Assembly: GCA_947471745.1 (NCBI GenBank)
Contig: CANJKZ010000777.1
Coordinates: 2,170,501 to 2,234,500 of the forward strand
Direction of reading: 5' to 3'
Origin: Closterium sp. Naga37s-1
Taxonomy: Eukaryota; Streptophyta; Zygnematophyceae; Desmidiales; Closteriaceae
DNA length: 64,000 nucleotides
The notes under the pieces: model-generated
Databases searched by the model: none
The model's input: only the letters and a program-made list of their open reading frames with translations
Told to the model about the DNA's origin: nothing
Made by a program: the position numbers and the translations under genes
In this document: one piece after another, positions 32,242-43,881 of the stretch
Layout of the letters: each line of letters starts with the position of its first letter
Position numbering within the stretch: the stretch's first letter is position 1

Positions 32242-33948
32242 CTACACGGATGCACTGTCGGACGACCCAGAACTGCGCGCACGCTTCTTCGGTGTGCGGT
32301 TTAGGCGGCTCACCACCTCTCCATTAGAGGCGCCAACAACAGGCGCCACTTCCGCTGGGGCAATCCCCAGCGCCTCAGCGTGACACACGTACGCGTGCGT
32401 CACGTTGCGGATGGCACGCCGACGGCTTCGTTCGTCTCGCATCAGAGGCCCATCCGGAAGGCACATTTCACCCTCGTCCCCTGAAGACGTGGGCGTAGAG
32501 GGCGTCACCAACTTCACTCCTGCCTGCTCCATTAACCACTCATCGCAGGTCACGTAGTCGGACGCCGGCATATACAACGCTGGACGCACACGGAACTCAC
32601 GTAGCAGCACCAGGAGGTCCGCCGTGGTAGAGACAAGCGGCTCGTACATGCCTGCCGAATACATGCCGTGCAGGTGCCACATCAGCGGCCACCATGACTC
32701 CGGGACGCATCCCGCCCTCCACCAGCTCCTTTGCATCGTAGCCGCCGTCAGCGCCTTCCAGGCCAAGCCCATCCACAGCAGCATGACCGCGTAATTCACC
32801 ACGGAAAAGGGCGCATCGAAATCCTCGTGGAAGAGATTCGATCGCACCGCTCGTCTCATCAGGATAACACGATACTCCACCTTGAAAGCGTCCACCACGC
32901 CGTGCAAAAACGGCATGCTGGACCACTGCACAATGTCTGTGAAGTCGACAAAGCACGTGTGCGTGAAATGCACCACCGTCAAACCGTGCTCCACCGTCGT
33001 CTTCGCGTCATTCGCGGTAATGCGGTGCGCGGTGTTGTAGGTGAACACAACCGTCTTCCGTTCACGGCTTAGCTGCACACCGTCGACCGTCTGAAAGAAC
33101 TCGGTGAACACCTGCGCAACGCCAAGCCAAGACAGCTCATGCGCCGAGTTAAGGTTTCGTACAACAACACCACCAACATGCCACTACTGCATTCGGGAAA
33201 TCAGCGGAACCGTCCACTCTCAAAAACATCCAACATACCTCGGGTGTGAGCCGACCACTCTTCGTGTAGCGCACAATCACCGCCGGTGCGGGCTCCCCGC
33301 TGCGCCTAGTTTCTGGGCGCTCGTCATGGCGCAAAACCACAAGGGGCACCGTGCTGCAGGTTCCCGTCGCATTGTATAGGAAGCCCACACTTATGATCTG
33401 GTCGCATGGGGTTCCGGTCCTTCCTGGAATTTTGGTCTTAGGCAAACGGCTCGGCAAAAACGGTATCTCCACAAACAAAAACACATCGTCGGGGTGCACT
33501 TTCAACTTCTGGATGATGTCATTCAAGGGGGGCTTCACCGAGCTCATACTGGCCACCAGCATACAACGCCGGGTGGGTAGGTGGAGATGAAATGACGAAC
33601 CTCCCCAAAATAGGCCACCTCATTCCGAAACCGTACGCTTCGCCAGTAGCTGTGCTACCTTGTATCGGCTCCACACAGCCACAAACACAGAATCGCCCCA
33701 AAATGCTCTCTGACCATTGCTTGCCAGGTGCACATGTGCACAGTTTCCATTGGCCAAAAATTGCATTCTCGGATGTCGTTCACGTCACACAGGTCGCAGC
33801 TGCCAGTCACAAACACTTGAAATCCGAACGTCGAACCAATAGCCCCTGCCACATATCGTATATGATTCCGTAACCACCGTGTACCTGCATTACAAAACCA
33901 ACATGAACTCGGCAAACCGTCAACCAGAATAAAACACCGTGCTAACAT
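32242..33948 (-). CDS. Hypothetical transposon-borne protein (exons approximate)
   Basis: At least three - strand exon-like blocks read well. About 33900-33660 contains TGSCDLCDVNDIREC and NFWPMETVHMC, about 33560-33250 contains VFLFVEIPFLPSRLPK, and about 33120-32242 ends in the basic, Ser-rich KKRARSSGSSDSASV and a TAG at 32242-32244. The last exon is the longest (about 290 codons) and includes an acidic linker (SSGDEGEMC) and a nuclear-localisation-like KKRAR. I do not recognise the family. It follows the transposase on the same strand and could be a separate gene or the transposase 3' part. Exon borders were not fixed. Confidence 0.4.
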
Positions 33949-34157
33949 AATCCCTTACAGCCATTATCATAAACCCAACACCGCCCCCAAAATTACCTGT
34001 ATGCCAACCATGACAACATTCCCACAATCCCACAAAACATGCACAACAAGGCAAAGCACGAGACCGTCCGCCTGTTCTGTTCCACACTCGAGTTCCGTTA
34101 CCTCCTACGCCTCCACCCCTCAACGTCAGTACCCCACGCCTCCCCCCTACTGTTATT

Positions 34158-37100
34158 CTAACCAAAACCCATCCCACATTTCCAGATAAAAGCCCCTACT
34201 CCTATTACTCGCAGAGTAGAAACTTGTTCACCAGCAGCACACGTGGGTTGCTGTAAGAAGGGCATACGTGTACAACCCTGGAGGCTCTTCAACAGCACCA
34301 CTGCGAACCGCACATTCTGACGAGCTGGATACAACTGGGTACACGTTGTGATGGGACACTGCCCGGCTGCTTCGTAGTACCTCACGTACGCACACCCAAT
34401 CCACTTGCCCTCCGCGTTCAACGCCTTGAAAACACACAGGCATCTAGCGAACCAATCTCCGCCTCCCCGAGCCAACAGTGCCACATCTGAGAACACCTTC
34501 TCTCGCGGGGATGCCTTTACGAACGTCCCCTTCGCCACCAGCACACCCCCCTGTGTTCGTGGTATGGCCACTGCTGTGTGTATCTGCAAGCGAAGGCAAG
34601 CACCACATACAATTGAAGAACTGTCAGGCAGTGACACACATTCCGCATACCACGGCTGCAATTCTGCTCACCATACGCTCAATTACCTGCACACTGTCAC
34701 ACGCCATCTGCATCTGCCTCAGCTGACCAAGTAGGCCCTCCATCTGATCCCCGTGTACTGCTGCGTACTCTGCAAACACACTGTCCCCGCTGCATCCGAG
34801 GCGCATGATCCTGTACTTCTTCGTCAGCACAGGCGCTAGCTCTTCCACGGCCTGCCACACGCAACCACCCGCAAGGCAGCATGTATTGCATCAGAATGCA
34901 TAAAAACCGCACACCGAAATCAGGTCGTTCATCGCCCTGCGCTCTTCCCCTGGTCCAGCTAGCAACCTATCGCTCACCACACGCAGCGCTGATACATACT
35001 GCCGACCTCCTCCCGCATCTGCCGCCACTTCTCTGTAGATCTCACGCTGCATCTCCTCATCCACAATTCTCCGAGAAATGTCGGCCCAGTTGCTCCCCCT
35101 CACGGGACCCTTCACTGTCCCCTTGTGTGTTCGCTCCCACATCTCCGTGCTGTAGTGGTGTGGCATCCCCCTTGCTTCCACGTTCTCGAGAAGATGCTTT
35201 ATCATGTGGATCTTGGGAATTTCCCACTTTGACGCCTGGTCCGGGAAAGCGACGGGAAGCAGCTCCATCAACCTGCAATTCAAACTGTGGTTTAGCGCAT
35301 AGGTTCTGACACCAGACTGCAGTGCACACGGTACAAACTGCACAAAGATTGCCAACAACACCTGTGTCCAACCACCAAACTTACGCAACGGCATGTTGCC
35401 TCGCCGCTTTCAACGTATCGCGGGTGTGCGCCGCCACTCCCAAAAACGACTTGTAGAACATGGCGTAAAACCGGAAAGCTCTGACCTGCAACGCCCTTAA
35501 CTCTCCCGCCTTTCCCCTCTTCAAGGCACTGGAGTCCGCTATGATGATCGGCATGATTTGCATCATGGCGCGATGCTCGAACGCCGCATAGTGGGCGCCA
35601 GAAAGGAAGAAGGACGATCCGCCCGGAATCCTTAGTAGCACACTTGGCGTGTCGCTTTTCAAATCTTTCTTCCTCCTGCCACGCAATGTGGACCAACGGG
35701 CCACAATCGCATCAGCCCAAACACAAAGACAATACTTCTTGGCAACAAACGTCGCTCTGTCCACAACGACAGAGGACCCCTGGTTTCTACACGCCTCACC
35801 TCTCCAGGATGCGGATCTCGACTTTCCCCAGGGGGGAGAGGTACTCGTCCATCATGTGTACGAAGACACCAGAGTCCAACACGTATAAGATGTCAGCCAG
35901 ACATGCGAGGTACACGTCCCCCCAGGTGGTGTCCCCAAAGTTCCACCGCACCAGCACGCACTGCGCCCAAAAGGAAACATGTCGCGAACACATATGTTGC
36001 GGCTCGTCACAACTCAAATGAATGTTTCCACGACACAATGGCAAGCTGTAGCTTACCTCTATTGGATGGGTTGACCACTGCGGCTGGAATTTACGGGCGT
36101 CCTCCTTTTTGGCAAACGCAAAAAACTGCCGCACTATGTCCTTCTGCCTCTCCGATGTGCGGGGATCCTGTTTGGCTGTCAGCCGTGTCAGGTCTCCAAC
36201 TTCGGCATAGCAGTTAGCGCACGGGCGATGTGTGCCCGTCTGCAGCGTTGCTGAAGCCCTACTGTTCTCAGGATAGTCTCCAGGGTATCCATAGAGGCAA
36301 GGTACCGCCTTGACCACTTTGCCCGCAGCGTCTGTCACATAAAAGTACCTCAGGGGAGCACTGGATACAGAAAGGAGTTTCCAAAGTTGACGGTCCTCGA
36401 ATACATCACTTGCAACGATTATACACACTGACGCCAAACGTACCTTGCGGTTTCCCGCATCAAGGGTCCAAGTATGATCTTCAGCGCCTCCTAAAAAACA
36501 CGGGCCTTCTCTGTCGGGCTAGCCCATTCCGGGCAGAAGGGCAGCACCGCAGCAAGAGTGTGGCCCGGCTCAAACCACCTCAGTTCCTCAGGTATGTTAA
36601 TGAGCGAAATCCGGACAGGCCACGCATTCCTCCGCCCGTTGCGCGACGCCTGCGTGCTGTCGCTGTACACGATGACCCCGAGAATCAGAGCATTGTCGTC
36701 CTTGATCTCTTTCTGCCACACACACAAACCGGAGTGGGACATTAAGGAGCACGCCCTCCATCGGACACGACTCTTGCAGCATGGCAACGTACCTGCGCCT
36801 CGTGCATCCAAGTGCCTGTTTCCGGCCCCTCGAAAACGCGCTTCCTCTGCTCGTTGTACTTCTCCTCTGGCTTCCACACGAAACCCTTCCTCCGCGAAAA
36901 GATGCGGACAAGCTTCTTCACAAGCTGCGCACCAGAAAAGGCCCATGACTACCAACGGTCGAAGAAGTCTAGATAGACACGTTTCATGCCCTCAGTTAAC
37001 GCTTTAGCGGAATATATGCATTACGCATTTGACGGCAAGCTCACCAACTCTGTGTCACGGAAGTGCAAGAGACGCTTTTGAGACATTCCTCTGGGCCCGT

Positions 37101-37635
37101 GTACGACGATATGCTCCGTTTTCCATGGAACCATATCTGGCGGCGCACGCTCTTTCCCCCATCGCTTCACGTCAGCGTAGTTGCGCCACCTACATAATTC
37201 CTTCAAACTGAACTACGGGTTATGGAATATGTTAAGAAGTCTGTTGACTTCTCGGCGTGATAAGTCTGCGTCCCGGAAAAAAAGGTACAGCTCCGTGAGG
37301 GTGTCGAAGAAGTCGGAGACGTCGCTAGCCTCCGAACAAGAAGAGTCGCCATCGTCGCCATCATCCCCTTCATGTTCGGCCTGCGACGCCTGCGGCGGAG
37401 CGACATCTGGCGGCTCCGCTGTAGGTACCCCACGGGTTTTGGCCCCAGAAGTCGCAGGGCTGCAGTGTCGTTTGTGCCCAACACTATTTAGCGCTTCTAG
37501 GTAAGCATCAAATATAAGATGCTAGACATTTCTCTTCAGCGTGTCCCCGCACTTAGTTCTATCTGAAAGATGAGACTGTAAATCACGGTCACTGGGAAAA
37601 TCCTTACTGCATACGCCGCACTTGTTTCCCGTCAT
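34158..37635 (-). pseudogene. Plavaka/Tnp2-type (CACTA) transposase
   Basis: Starts at ATG 37635 with a zinc-finger-like N-terminus (CGVCSKDFPSDRDLQSHL). Exons that keep phase are 37635-37045, 36924-36793, 36712-36444, 36360-36057, 35960-35800 and 35756-35385, followed by one from about 35337 to 34927 and C-terminal pieces to about 34158. Family hallmarks in order: EGPETGTWMHEAQ (compare the TG.WWW.TQ motif), LGVIVYSDSTQ with the first catalytic Asp, RNAWPVRISLINIP, GYPGDYPENSRA with the second Asp, HRPCANCYAEVGDL, WNFGDTTWGDVYLACLADIL, then KIHMIKHLLENVEARG and STEMWERTHKG with the probable catalytic Glu. Three in-frame TAG codons (37522-37524, 37213-37215, 36491-36493) interrupt it, each where Gln would fit the alignment. 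The copy is probably dead, unless TAG is read through. Confidence 0.85.
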
Positions 37636-38117
37636 CTCGCTCTAACTACGAACCCTAATCCGACCACCAACAAACGGTTAGGTAGGCTGTTTTCATAACC
37701 TCATCGAGCGTGAGCGTCAACCTTTCAAGAGTGTGTGTTTCGATTGCACAAATAGGACCACTAGTAAGGACTACACCCTGATGTTCTAATGATACAATAC
37801 ACTAAGCAATAAGAAAAAGTAACGCAACGACCGTAAAAATCACACCAACGCTGCATTCATAACTCATGCATATCCAAATGAATGTTCTCTCATACATTCG
37901 CTTGTAAACATAAACAACCATGATCAACCCACTATTACTACCGTTCACAAAGAGGCATCCGCTGTCAGCATTACTAGGAGAAATGCGCCTGTACATGCCG
38001 CGTATATGTGCTCGTACTCGGTAGAGTACGCGTCAACAAATGCTTTCCCATGCGGCATATTTTGGTTACTGCTAAGGGCGGGTCCAACTTTGCACACTCC
38101 CAATGTTGTCGTTATTT
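37636..38117. other. Spacer between transposase and next gene
   Basis: AT-richer sequence upstream of the transposase start. I see no convincing gene; a short hydrophobic - strand frame at 37802-37996 is not supported by anything else. It may contain the transposase promoter. Confidence 0.4.
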
Positions 38118-38133
38118 TTACGTCAACACACAT

Positions 38134-38349
38134 TGTTAAAGTACTAGCGAGAGTTTGGCTTAGGAGCCATAGTAGCTTAGGTGATTTGGTGAAGTTCGAG
38201 GGTGTAGGGTGTAAGGAAAAATGTCGAGAGAATTGTGGAAGGAGAATGGTGAAACTAGAAAGAAGGGGGATACAAGTAGTAAGCCCTAAAAGGGTTATAC
38301 TCACTTTTGAGTACCCCACTACAGACTAGACATGCATTATAATCTGACA
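38134..38349 (-). repeat. LTR (3' LTR of the non-autonomous element)
   Basis: 216 bp, 215 positions identical to the copy at 40064-40279, with TGTCAG ... TTAACA termini on the - strand. Confidence 0.95.
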
Positions 38350-38935
38350 CACCCCCATAGTCAAAGTGGGGTATAATCAGTACAGCATGCAGGCATAGAG
38401 CTAGAGTTCACAATAGGTAAGTAAGGCTAGAGCTAATCACAGAGGGCAAGTGAGGAGGAGGAGAGACTGTGGGGGAGAGAAGATGGGAGGCGACTGCTGA
38501 CGCTGCAGACACACAGACGAGCTGCTGGCTCAGTGGCTACCGAAGCAAAGGCCCGGACTACAGGAGTAACTGGCTCCGCGGCTAAAAGTAGCGGCAGACG
38601 AGCAACTGACCCACAGGCGACTGGCGACTACCGGAGATTGTAGCCTCCGGACTGCTGGTGCTGCTGACGACAAGACTGCTGCCTCCACTTAACCTCCCCC
38701 AGCTGCCCAACGCCCCTCTCACACACCCCCTGCTCAAACCCTAGCCCTACACCCACAGCACCCCCTTAAACCCTAAACCCCAGACTCCCACACATCCACC
38801 ACCCTCAGCGATAGCTGCAGCAGTGGGAGACGAAGGAGGAGGAGGAGGAGGAGGGGACGGCACGCACAACCGACACCCCCACACCCACCCCCCCACGGCT
38901 GCACCGGGTCCAGGAGCGGCTGCTGCAGGGGCCAG

Positions 38936-39605
38936 GGGCGGCTGCTGCTGGGGCGGCTGCTCCAGGGGCTGCTGCTGCTGGGGCGGCTGCTCCAGGGGCT
39001 GCTGCTGCTGGGGCGGCTGCTCCAGGGGCTGCTGCTGGGGCGGCTGCTCCAGGGGCTGCTGCTGCTGGGGCGGCTGCTCCAGGGGCTGCTGCTGCTGGGG
39101 CTGCTCCTGCTGGGGCGGCTGCTGCTGGGGCGGCTGCTCCAGGGGCTGCTGCTGCTGGGGCGGCTGCTCCAGGGGCTGCTGCTGCTGGGGCTGCTCCTGC
39201 TGGGGCGGCTGCTGCTGGGGCGGCTGCTCCAGGGGCTGCTGCTGCTGGGGCGGCTGCTCCAGGGGCTGCTGCTGCTGGGGCGGCTGCTCCAGGGGCTGCT
39301 GCTGCTGGGGCGGCTGCTCCAGGGGCTGCTGCTGCTGGGGCGGCTGCTCCAGGGGCTGCTGCTGCTGGGGTGGCTGCTCCAGGGGCTGCTGCTGCTGGGG
39401 CGGCTGCTCCAGGGGCTGCTGCTGCTGGGGCTGCTCCTGCTGGGGCGGCTGCTGCTGGGGCGGCTGCTCCAGGGGCTGCTGCTGCTGGGGCGGCTGCTCC
39501 AGGGGCTGCAGCTGCTGGGGCGGCTGCTCCAGGGGCTGCTGCTGCTGGGGCGGCTGCTCCAGGTGCTGCTGCTGCTGGGGCGGCTGCTCCAGGGGCTGCT
39601 GCTGC
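38936..39605. repeat. 30-bp GC-rich array inside the non-autonomous LTR element
   Basis: About 22 degenerate copies of a 30-bp unit containing GGGGCGGCTGCTCCAGGGGC and CTGCTGCTG. The unit is a multiple of three, so long Ala/Pro or Ser/Pro frames appear on the - strand. I treat this as a repeat, not as evidence of a protein. Confidence 0.93.
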
Positions 39606-40063
39606 AGCGGAAATTAGGAGGGAGGGGAGGGGAAGGGCGCGGCCCCCAGGGTGCCCTGACGGGCGACGTGCTAGGGGGCCGCGCAGGCCCCCGAAAGTGC
39701 CTCGACGGGCGACGGGAGGGGACCGCGCGCAGGCCCCTAAGGCGCCGTGACGAGGCAACGGGAGGGGCCGGCTTGCGGGCCCCGAAAGTGCCGCGACGAG
39801 GCGACGGGAGGGGCCTGCGTGCGGGCCCCCAAAACGCCGCGACGAGGCGACGGTCGGGGCCAGTGCGCGGGCCCCCAAGACGCCGCAACGAGGTAGGAAC
39901 CCGCCGCGCGCCTCGGGGCGCACGGCGGGCAGAAAACCGCCACGCGTTCCGAGCGCGTGGCGGGAAGAAAAATAGAATGTCGGGCGCCACGGGGCGCGCG
40001 ACACACAGTAGGGCAGCGGAAGCAAGTGGGCCCACAGGCCAGGAGCTTTAAGCTCTGATAGCA

Positions 40064-40279
40064 TGTTAAAGTACTAGCGAGAGTTTGGCTTAGGAGCCAT
40101 AGTAGCTTAGGTGATTTGGTGAAGTTCGAGGGTGTAGGGTGTAAGGAAAAATGTCGAGAGAATTGTGGAAGGAGAATGGTGAAACTAGAAAGGAGGGGGA
40201 TACAAGTAGTAAGCCCTAAAAGGGTTATACTCACTTTTGAGTACCCCACTACAGACTAGACATGCATTATAATCTGACA
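40064..40279 (-). repeat. LTR (5' LTR of the non-autonomous element)
   Basis: 216 bp. On the - strand it is followed directly by the initiator-Met-type primer-binding site at about 40063-40046. Confidence 0.95.
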
Positions 40280-41267
40280 CACATGTCAAATTTGACTGCA
40301 CCACAGGGCGTAGTACTAAGGTTTCCTTTCCAGTACGGAGTGTACAGTCCGGATTTTTGACGAGGTACATGATCGTTGCGAGGCACATCACCTGGAAAGG
40401 GCGTTACCAACTGTTGCGAAGGTTTCCGCATCTAATGTGCAAGGGATAATATCATGGCGAAATGGTGTTGGCGAAAATGAGGCGTTACTGTTTGACGACT
40501 TTGACGGGAAGCAATTTGTGAGACGAACCTTCTGATGTGTTACACACGTCCCGGTGCACGTTTCCGGAATGAGCTCATTTATGTACAGTCTCGAGTCAAA
40601 CTGATTTCGTACGTCAAACTGATTTCGTACGTACTTCTGGTAACTGACCTGAAATACTCCGTACATGTACAATGTTTGACCCGCCCTAAACTTGCCAATT
40701 GGCCCATCGTTTACACCTAGGCCAAAGCTGTATCTAGGCAATCCGTGTTCGGACGTGCCTCCTTCATAGCTTAGGTGCCGAACCGAATGTACGCGATTGT
40801 ACAACGATGTTACATTTTCGGTCTGCACAGTCAGAAACATAGGAGGATGCCAGCTCAACAGAATAGCATACGAAATAGCGCTGAACACAAACTCGAATTT
40901 AGTATGCATGATCTAACAACCCTCGTACACTCACACCTGTTATTTGCAGCCTCCCTGCATGTCAAGCTGGTTACGGTGCACTGATATGCACCCATCCAGC
41001 TATTCTGGAGAATTCTGTGGCGCACAGGTGTCATCATCTCGGTGAACTGTCACGTGATGCGCGAACATCGTGTAACCCAACTGTAGATCTGGCATCCGTA
41101 GGGGGGTGATGTGACTACTTCTGCTGCCTTCTTGCCATAGACTATAGCGATGACGAGAATTCGCTCGCACAGGAACCCTACCGGTTTTAGTGAACTGTTT
41201 CCACCGTGTCCGGGAGATAGAACACCTGATTTAGAGATCCCTTCCGTGAACTAATCTCGCGCCGACC

Positions 41268-43417
41268 ATGCCTCCGAAAAAAGCACTATGCCGGAACCAA
41301 GAATCGAGCGATTACTCGGAGGCCGAAGTTAGAGAAGTAGGTGCGACACGCACGCGTATGGGAAGGACCGCCAGCACAAACAGAAAAAAGCAAAATATGA
41401 CGGCGGAGGATGTGGAGGAAGAGATTATGGAAGATGTTGACGCGACCGTAAGCGCACCTGCTGAACTCCCTCAGCCCGACGATCTGGTGGCGGCGTTGGA
41501 GAAGAATTATTACAAAGTCGAATATCGCAACATGGAGCTAACGAATCATCGGGGCGTGGTCAGCACAGTCGACAAGAAGGACCTCGCCTCCATCGCCGAC
41601 AACACATGGTTGATAGACGGAGTGGTCGACTTTCACAACGTGTGAGTAACGCTGCCGACGCGCTACCTGCGCGTCGTGTATGTGGCGCCTAGACTTCGCT
41701 CGTTAAATGATCTGATGGCCCCTTGTTCCGGCAAAACACCCACGTGTCCGTCATGTGCTTTCAGGCTTCTAAGCATCCGTGTTCCGAAGCTGTCAAACGG
41801 GAAGACATGGGCGGCGCTCGATTGTTACACTTTTGCAAACACCACTGCTCACAACACGGCAGTCAATGTTGGAAACGGCCTGCCGCTCCTTGAGCATGAC
41901 TACCTTGCGGTCCCTGTCTACAGGGGGTAATTATCGAGCCACTTGACTTGTTCAACAAGAGCCGTAGGTGCATGCATTCTTTATGCGCGTGACTAAACAC
42001 CGTCCTTTCCTACCGCATGCCTCCCTGCAGAGAGCACTACTCAATGGTGATAGTCATATCACCCCACCGGCTGGTGGATAAGAGGTCAAGGAAGGATAGC
42101 CCGCCGCTGGAAATGGTGTTGTTCGACAGCTCCAGGGCCCCCATGAGTACACAGAAGGTTTTCAGTGGCGTGAAGGTGTAAGTGTTTGCTTTAGTAGTGG
42201 TACTACAGTTGTTATTTGCACATGCGTGGCTGTAACCGGGTTGTGTTCTCCGAGATGTTCCGCAGGGTCTTGTCAACCATGGCCAGGACGACTCATCCAC
42301 ATGTAGACATGGCGAAATTTGAACAGCTGCTGAAGGACGTTCCCTGCCATGTCCTCACCGTAAGTGTGACTTTCCTGGTTTTTTTGGTGGACAGATGTTG
42401 TTATACAAATGTCAGAATTGACCACCAGGTGTGCGGTTTCTTTGCACGCAGGAGAACCACATCCCCAAGCAAGAGAACGGTCATGACTGTGGAGTCTTTG
42501 TTTGCCACTACTTGAAAACTTTGGTCTACTCCGACTTCGCCAACGTGAAGAGTGGCCTCTGGTTCAAGGGGGTCAGCGCGCTGCAGTACCGCCGCATCAT
42601 GCGCGCTGATTTATGCGCACACGCTATGGGAGAGTTGCTCCGGAAGCTAGATGAGGATGGCTTGGATGTTCCTTCTCAGCCAAGCGGCTTGACCACCAAC
42701 ACGACTTTGAGGGAGGGTGCGACGGAAGGACGTGAGAAAGAAGAACATCGTATAGACCAGCTCGAGGCGGAGGTGTGCTCGTTAAAGCGCGAGGTCGGTG
42801 CGATGACTGCAGGATTCGCCGCAATTGGTAGTGTGCTTGGGATGTCGAGGGAGCAGTTGATCTCAGCAGGCGAAAACATGCTGCAGCAAACTGGCGTCGC
42901 TGAGCAGGGATCGAGGGGTACGGATGGGCGCAAGCACGGACCGCACACTCCAATGCGGCCATCAGGCTACACGAAGCAGGTGAACGACAGCCCAGACGAG
43001 GATATGATGGGCTCGAACACGAGAGTGTCGCTCGACAGCAAATTCGCGTCGGCCGTTGGTGCGTACCCCTGTTTCCCGGCACCTCTGCCAATCCCCGGGA
43101 CGGTTCCACACTGGCTGCTGTCACGGCAGCAGGCAGCTGCGGTTTCACTAGTCCAGCCATCCTATCCGGTGTACGGGATGGCGCAGAGCGGTGCGGGCGC
43201 ACACCCCGGCTTCATAGCTGTACCTAAGCAGGAGACATTCGCGGGAGGAGAGGATTCGGAGGAAGATGGAGAGGGCGAGAACGAGCCAGGAACAAAGCCG
43301 ACCAAGTACACAGGGGTCTATGTGGAGGCCGATACAGGCAAGTATGGGGTGAAGATCGTCGCAAAGGACAAGGAGGGGAAGAAGATAACGAAGAGAGTCG
43401 GGCGTACACCACGATAG
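41268..43417 (+). CDS. Ulp1-like SUMO-type cysteine protease with AP2-like domain (transposon gene)
   Basis: Exons 41268-41641, 41765-41926, 42031-42177, 42266-42359 and 42452-43417, all GT-AG with consistent phase. C48 protease signature in order: WLIDGVVDFHNVLL (Ulp1 substrate-side motif), EHYSMVIV with the catalytic His, LFDSS with the Asp, then PKQENGHDCGVFVCHYL with Gln and the nucleophile Cys. Such proteases cleave SUMO or ubiquitin-like conjugates and are frequent in large plant DNA transposons. A coiled-coil stretch (EHRIDQLEAEVCSLKREV) follows. Near the end, KYTGVYVEADTGKYGVKI looks like the first strands of an AP2 DNA-binding domain. After a frame change near 43405 the second half, TTIEEAAYCYAAAAHVL, and an AT-hook (KRGRPRKG) continue to 43881. 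The product was probably longer and this copy is frameshifted at the AP2 domain. Confidence 0.78.
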
Positions 43418-43881
43418 AGGAGGCAGCGTATTGCTACGCGGCAGCTGCCCACGTGCTGAGGCCTGGTAAAGGCACCCAGAACTCTGTGGCTTTGACACCG
43501 GCTGATAAGGCAGCTTTGAAGGGGTGCACTCCCGAAATCCTGAAAGTCATGGTGGATGCCCGCATGTGGTGGCGCTGGAGGGTATGGAGGGAGACTTACG
43601 AAGGTCTGATGCGGAAGGCAGCGCGCACAAAGAAGAATGCAACGCGTGCAAAGAGGGGGAGACCGCGCAAGGGGAGTGGTGATCAGAGTGGGGGCACGGC
43701 AGGGGAGGGTGAAGGCGAGAAGGCTGGCAGTGAGGACACCGTAATCGTTGCCCACGAAGCAGAAAACAGCAGGACGCGTAAGATGGCCCGCGGTGCAGAG
43801 GCAAAGTCCTTCGAGGACAAGACAGATGAAACTGGTCGTGGGAGGCAGAAGGATGGTGCTTGGGATAGCAGTGGGAAATGA
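43406..43881 (+). pseudogene. C-terminal AP2-like/AT-hook continuation of the Ulp1 gene
   Basis: In another frame than the preceding exon, this stretch supplies what looks like the missing AP2 half (YTTIEEAAYCYAAAAHVL), a Trp-rich segment (ARMWWRWRVWRE), the AT-hook KRGRPRKG and an acidic/basic tail ending at a TGA. The position and matching domain halves argue for one ancestral gene with a recent one- or two-base indel. Confidence 0.6.

Larger units (their letters stand above)
38134..40279 (-). mobile_element. Non-autonomous LTR retroelement (2.1 kb, young)
   Basis: Two 216-bp direct repeats (38134-38349 and 40064-40279) differ at one position, so insertion was recent. A 5-bp target duplication CACAT lies at 38129-38133 and 40280-40284. 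On the - strand a primer-binding site TGCTATCAGAGC follows the 5' LTR and a purine tract ATGGGGGTG precedes the 3' LTR, both Copia-like. The interior has no recognisable pol; it holds a GC-rich repeat tract. The element looks structurally whole as a non-autonomous copy. Its LTR shares CTGTAGTGGGGTA and the TGTCA start with the Copia element at 49275, suggesting that a relative supplies the enzymes. Confidence 0.92.
38118..40909 (-). pseudogene. Hypothetical transposon gene split by an LTR element
   Basis: A frame opens at ATG 40909 with a hydrophobic, signal-anchor-like start (FSAISYAILLSWHPPMFLTV), followed by GLGVNDGPIGKFRAGQTLYM and a Cys-containing ETCTGTC segment. Its 3' exon begins near 40390 (after TTTCCAG) with MCLATIMYLVKNPDC. 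The LTR element at 38134-40279 lies in this exon about five codons before the likely original stop (TAA at 38118-38120). An earlier exon may lie at about 41030-41110 (LGYTMFAHHVTVHRDDD). I do not recognise the family. It is transcribed away from the Ulp1 gene, sharing a divergent promoter region of about 200-350 bp. Confidence 0.4.

Noticed and set aside
29134-37635. Alternative genetic code with TAG read as Gln
   Set aside because: Suggested by in-frame TAG codons in the transposase and LRR gene. But DDB1 has no internal TAG, the aminopeptidase appears to end at TAG, and decay by CAG-to-TAG mutation explains it more simply. Not fully excluded.
38736-38782. Telomere-like CCCTAAACCC motifs
   Set aside because: Only two or three degenerate copies inside a retroelement, too short for a telomeric tract.
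38773-40035. Long Ser/Pro and Ala/Pro reading frames at 39 kb
   Set aside because: They come from a 30-bp GC-rich tandem repeat whose length is a multiple of three, inside a non-autonomous LTR element. No recognisable domain is present.
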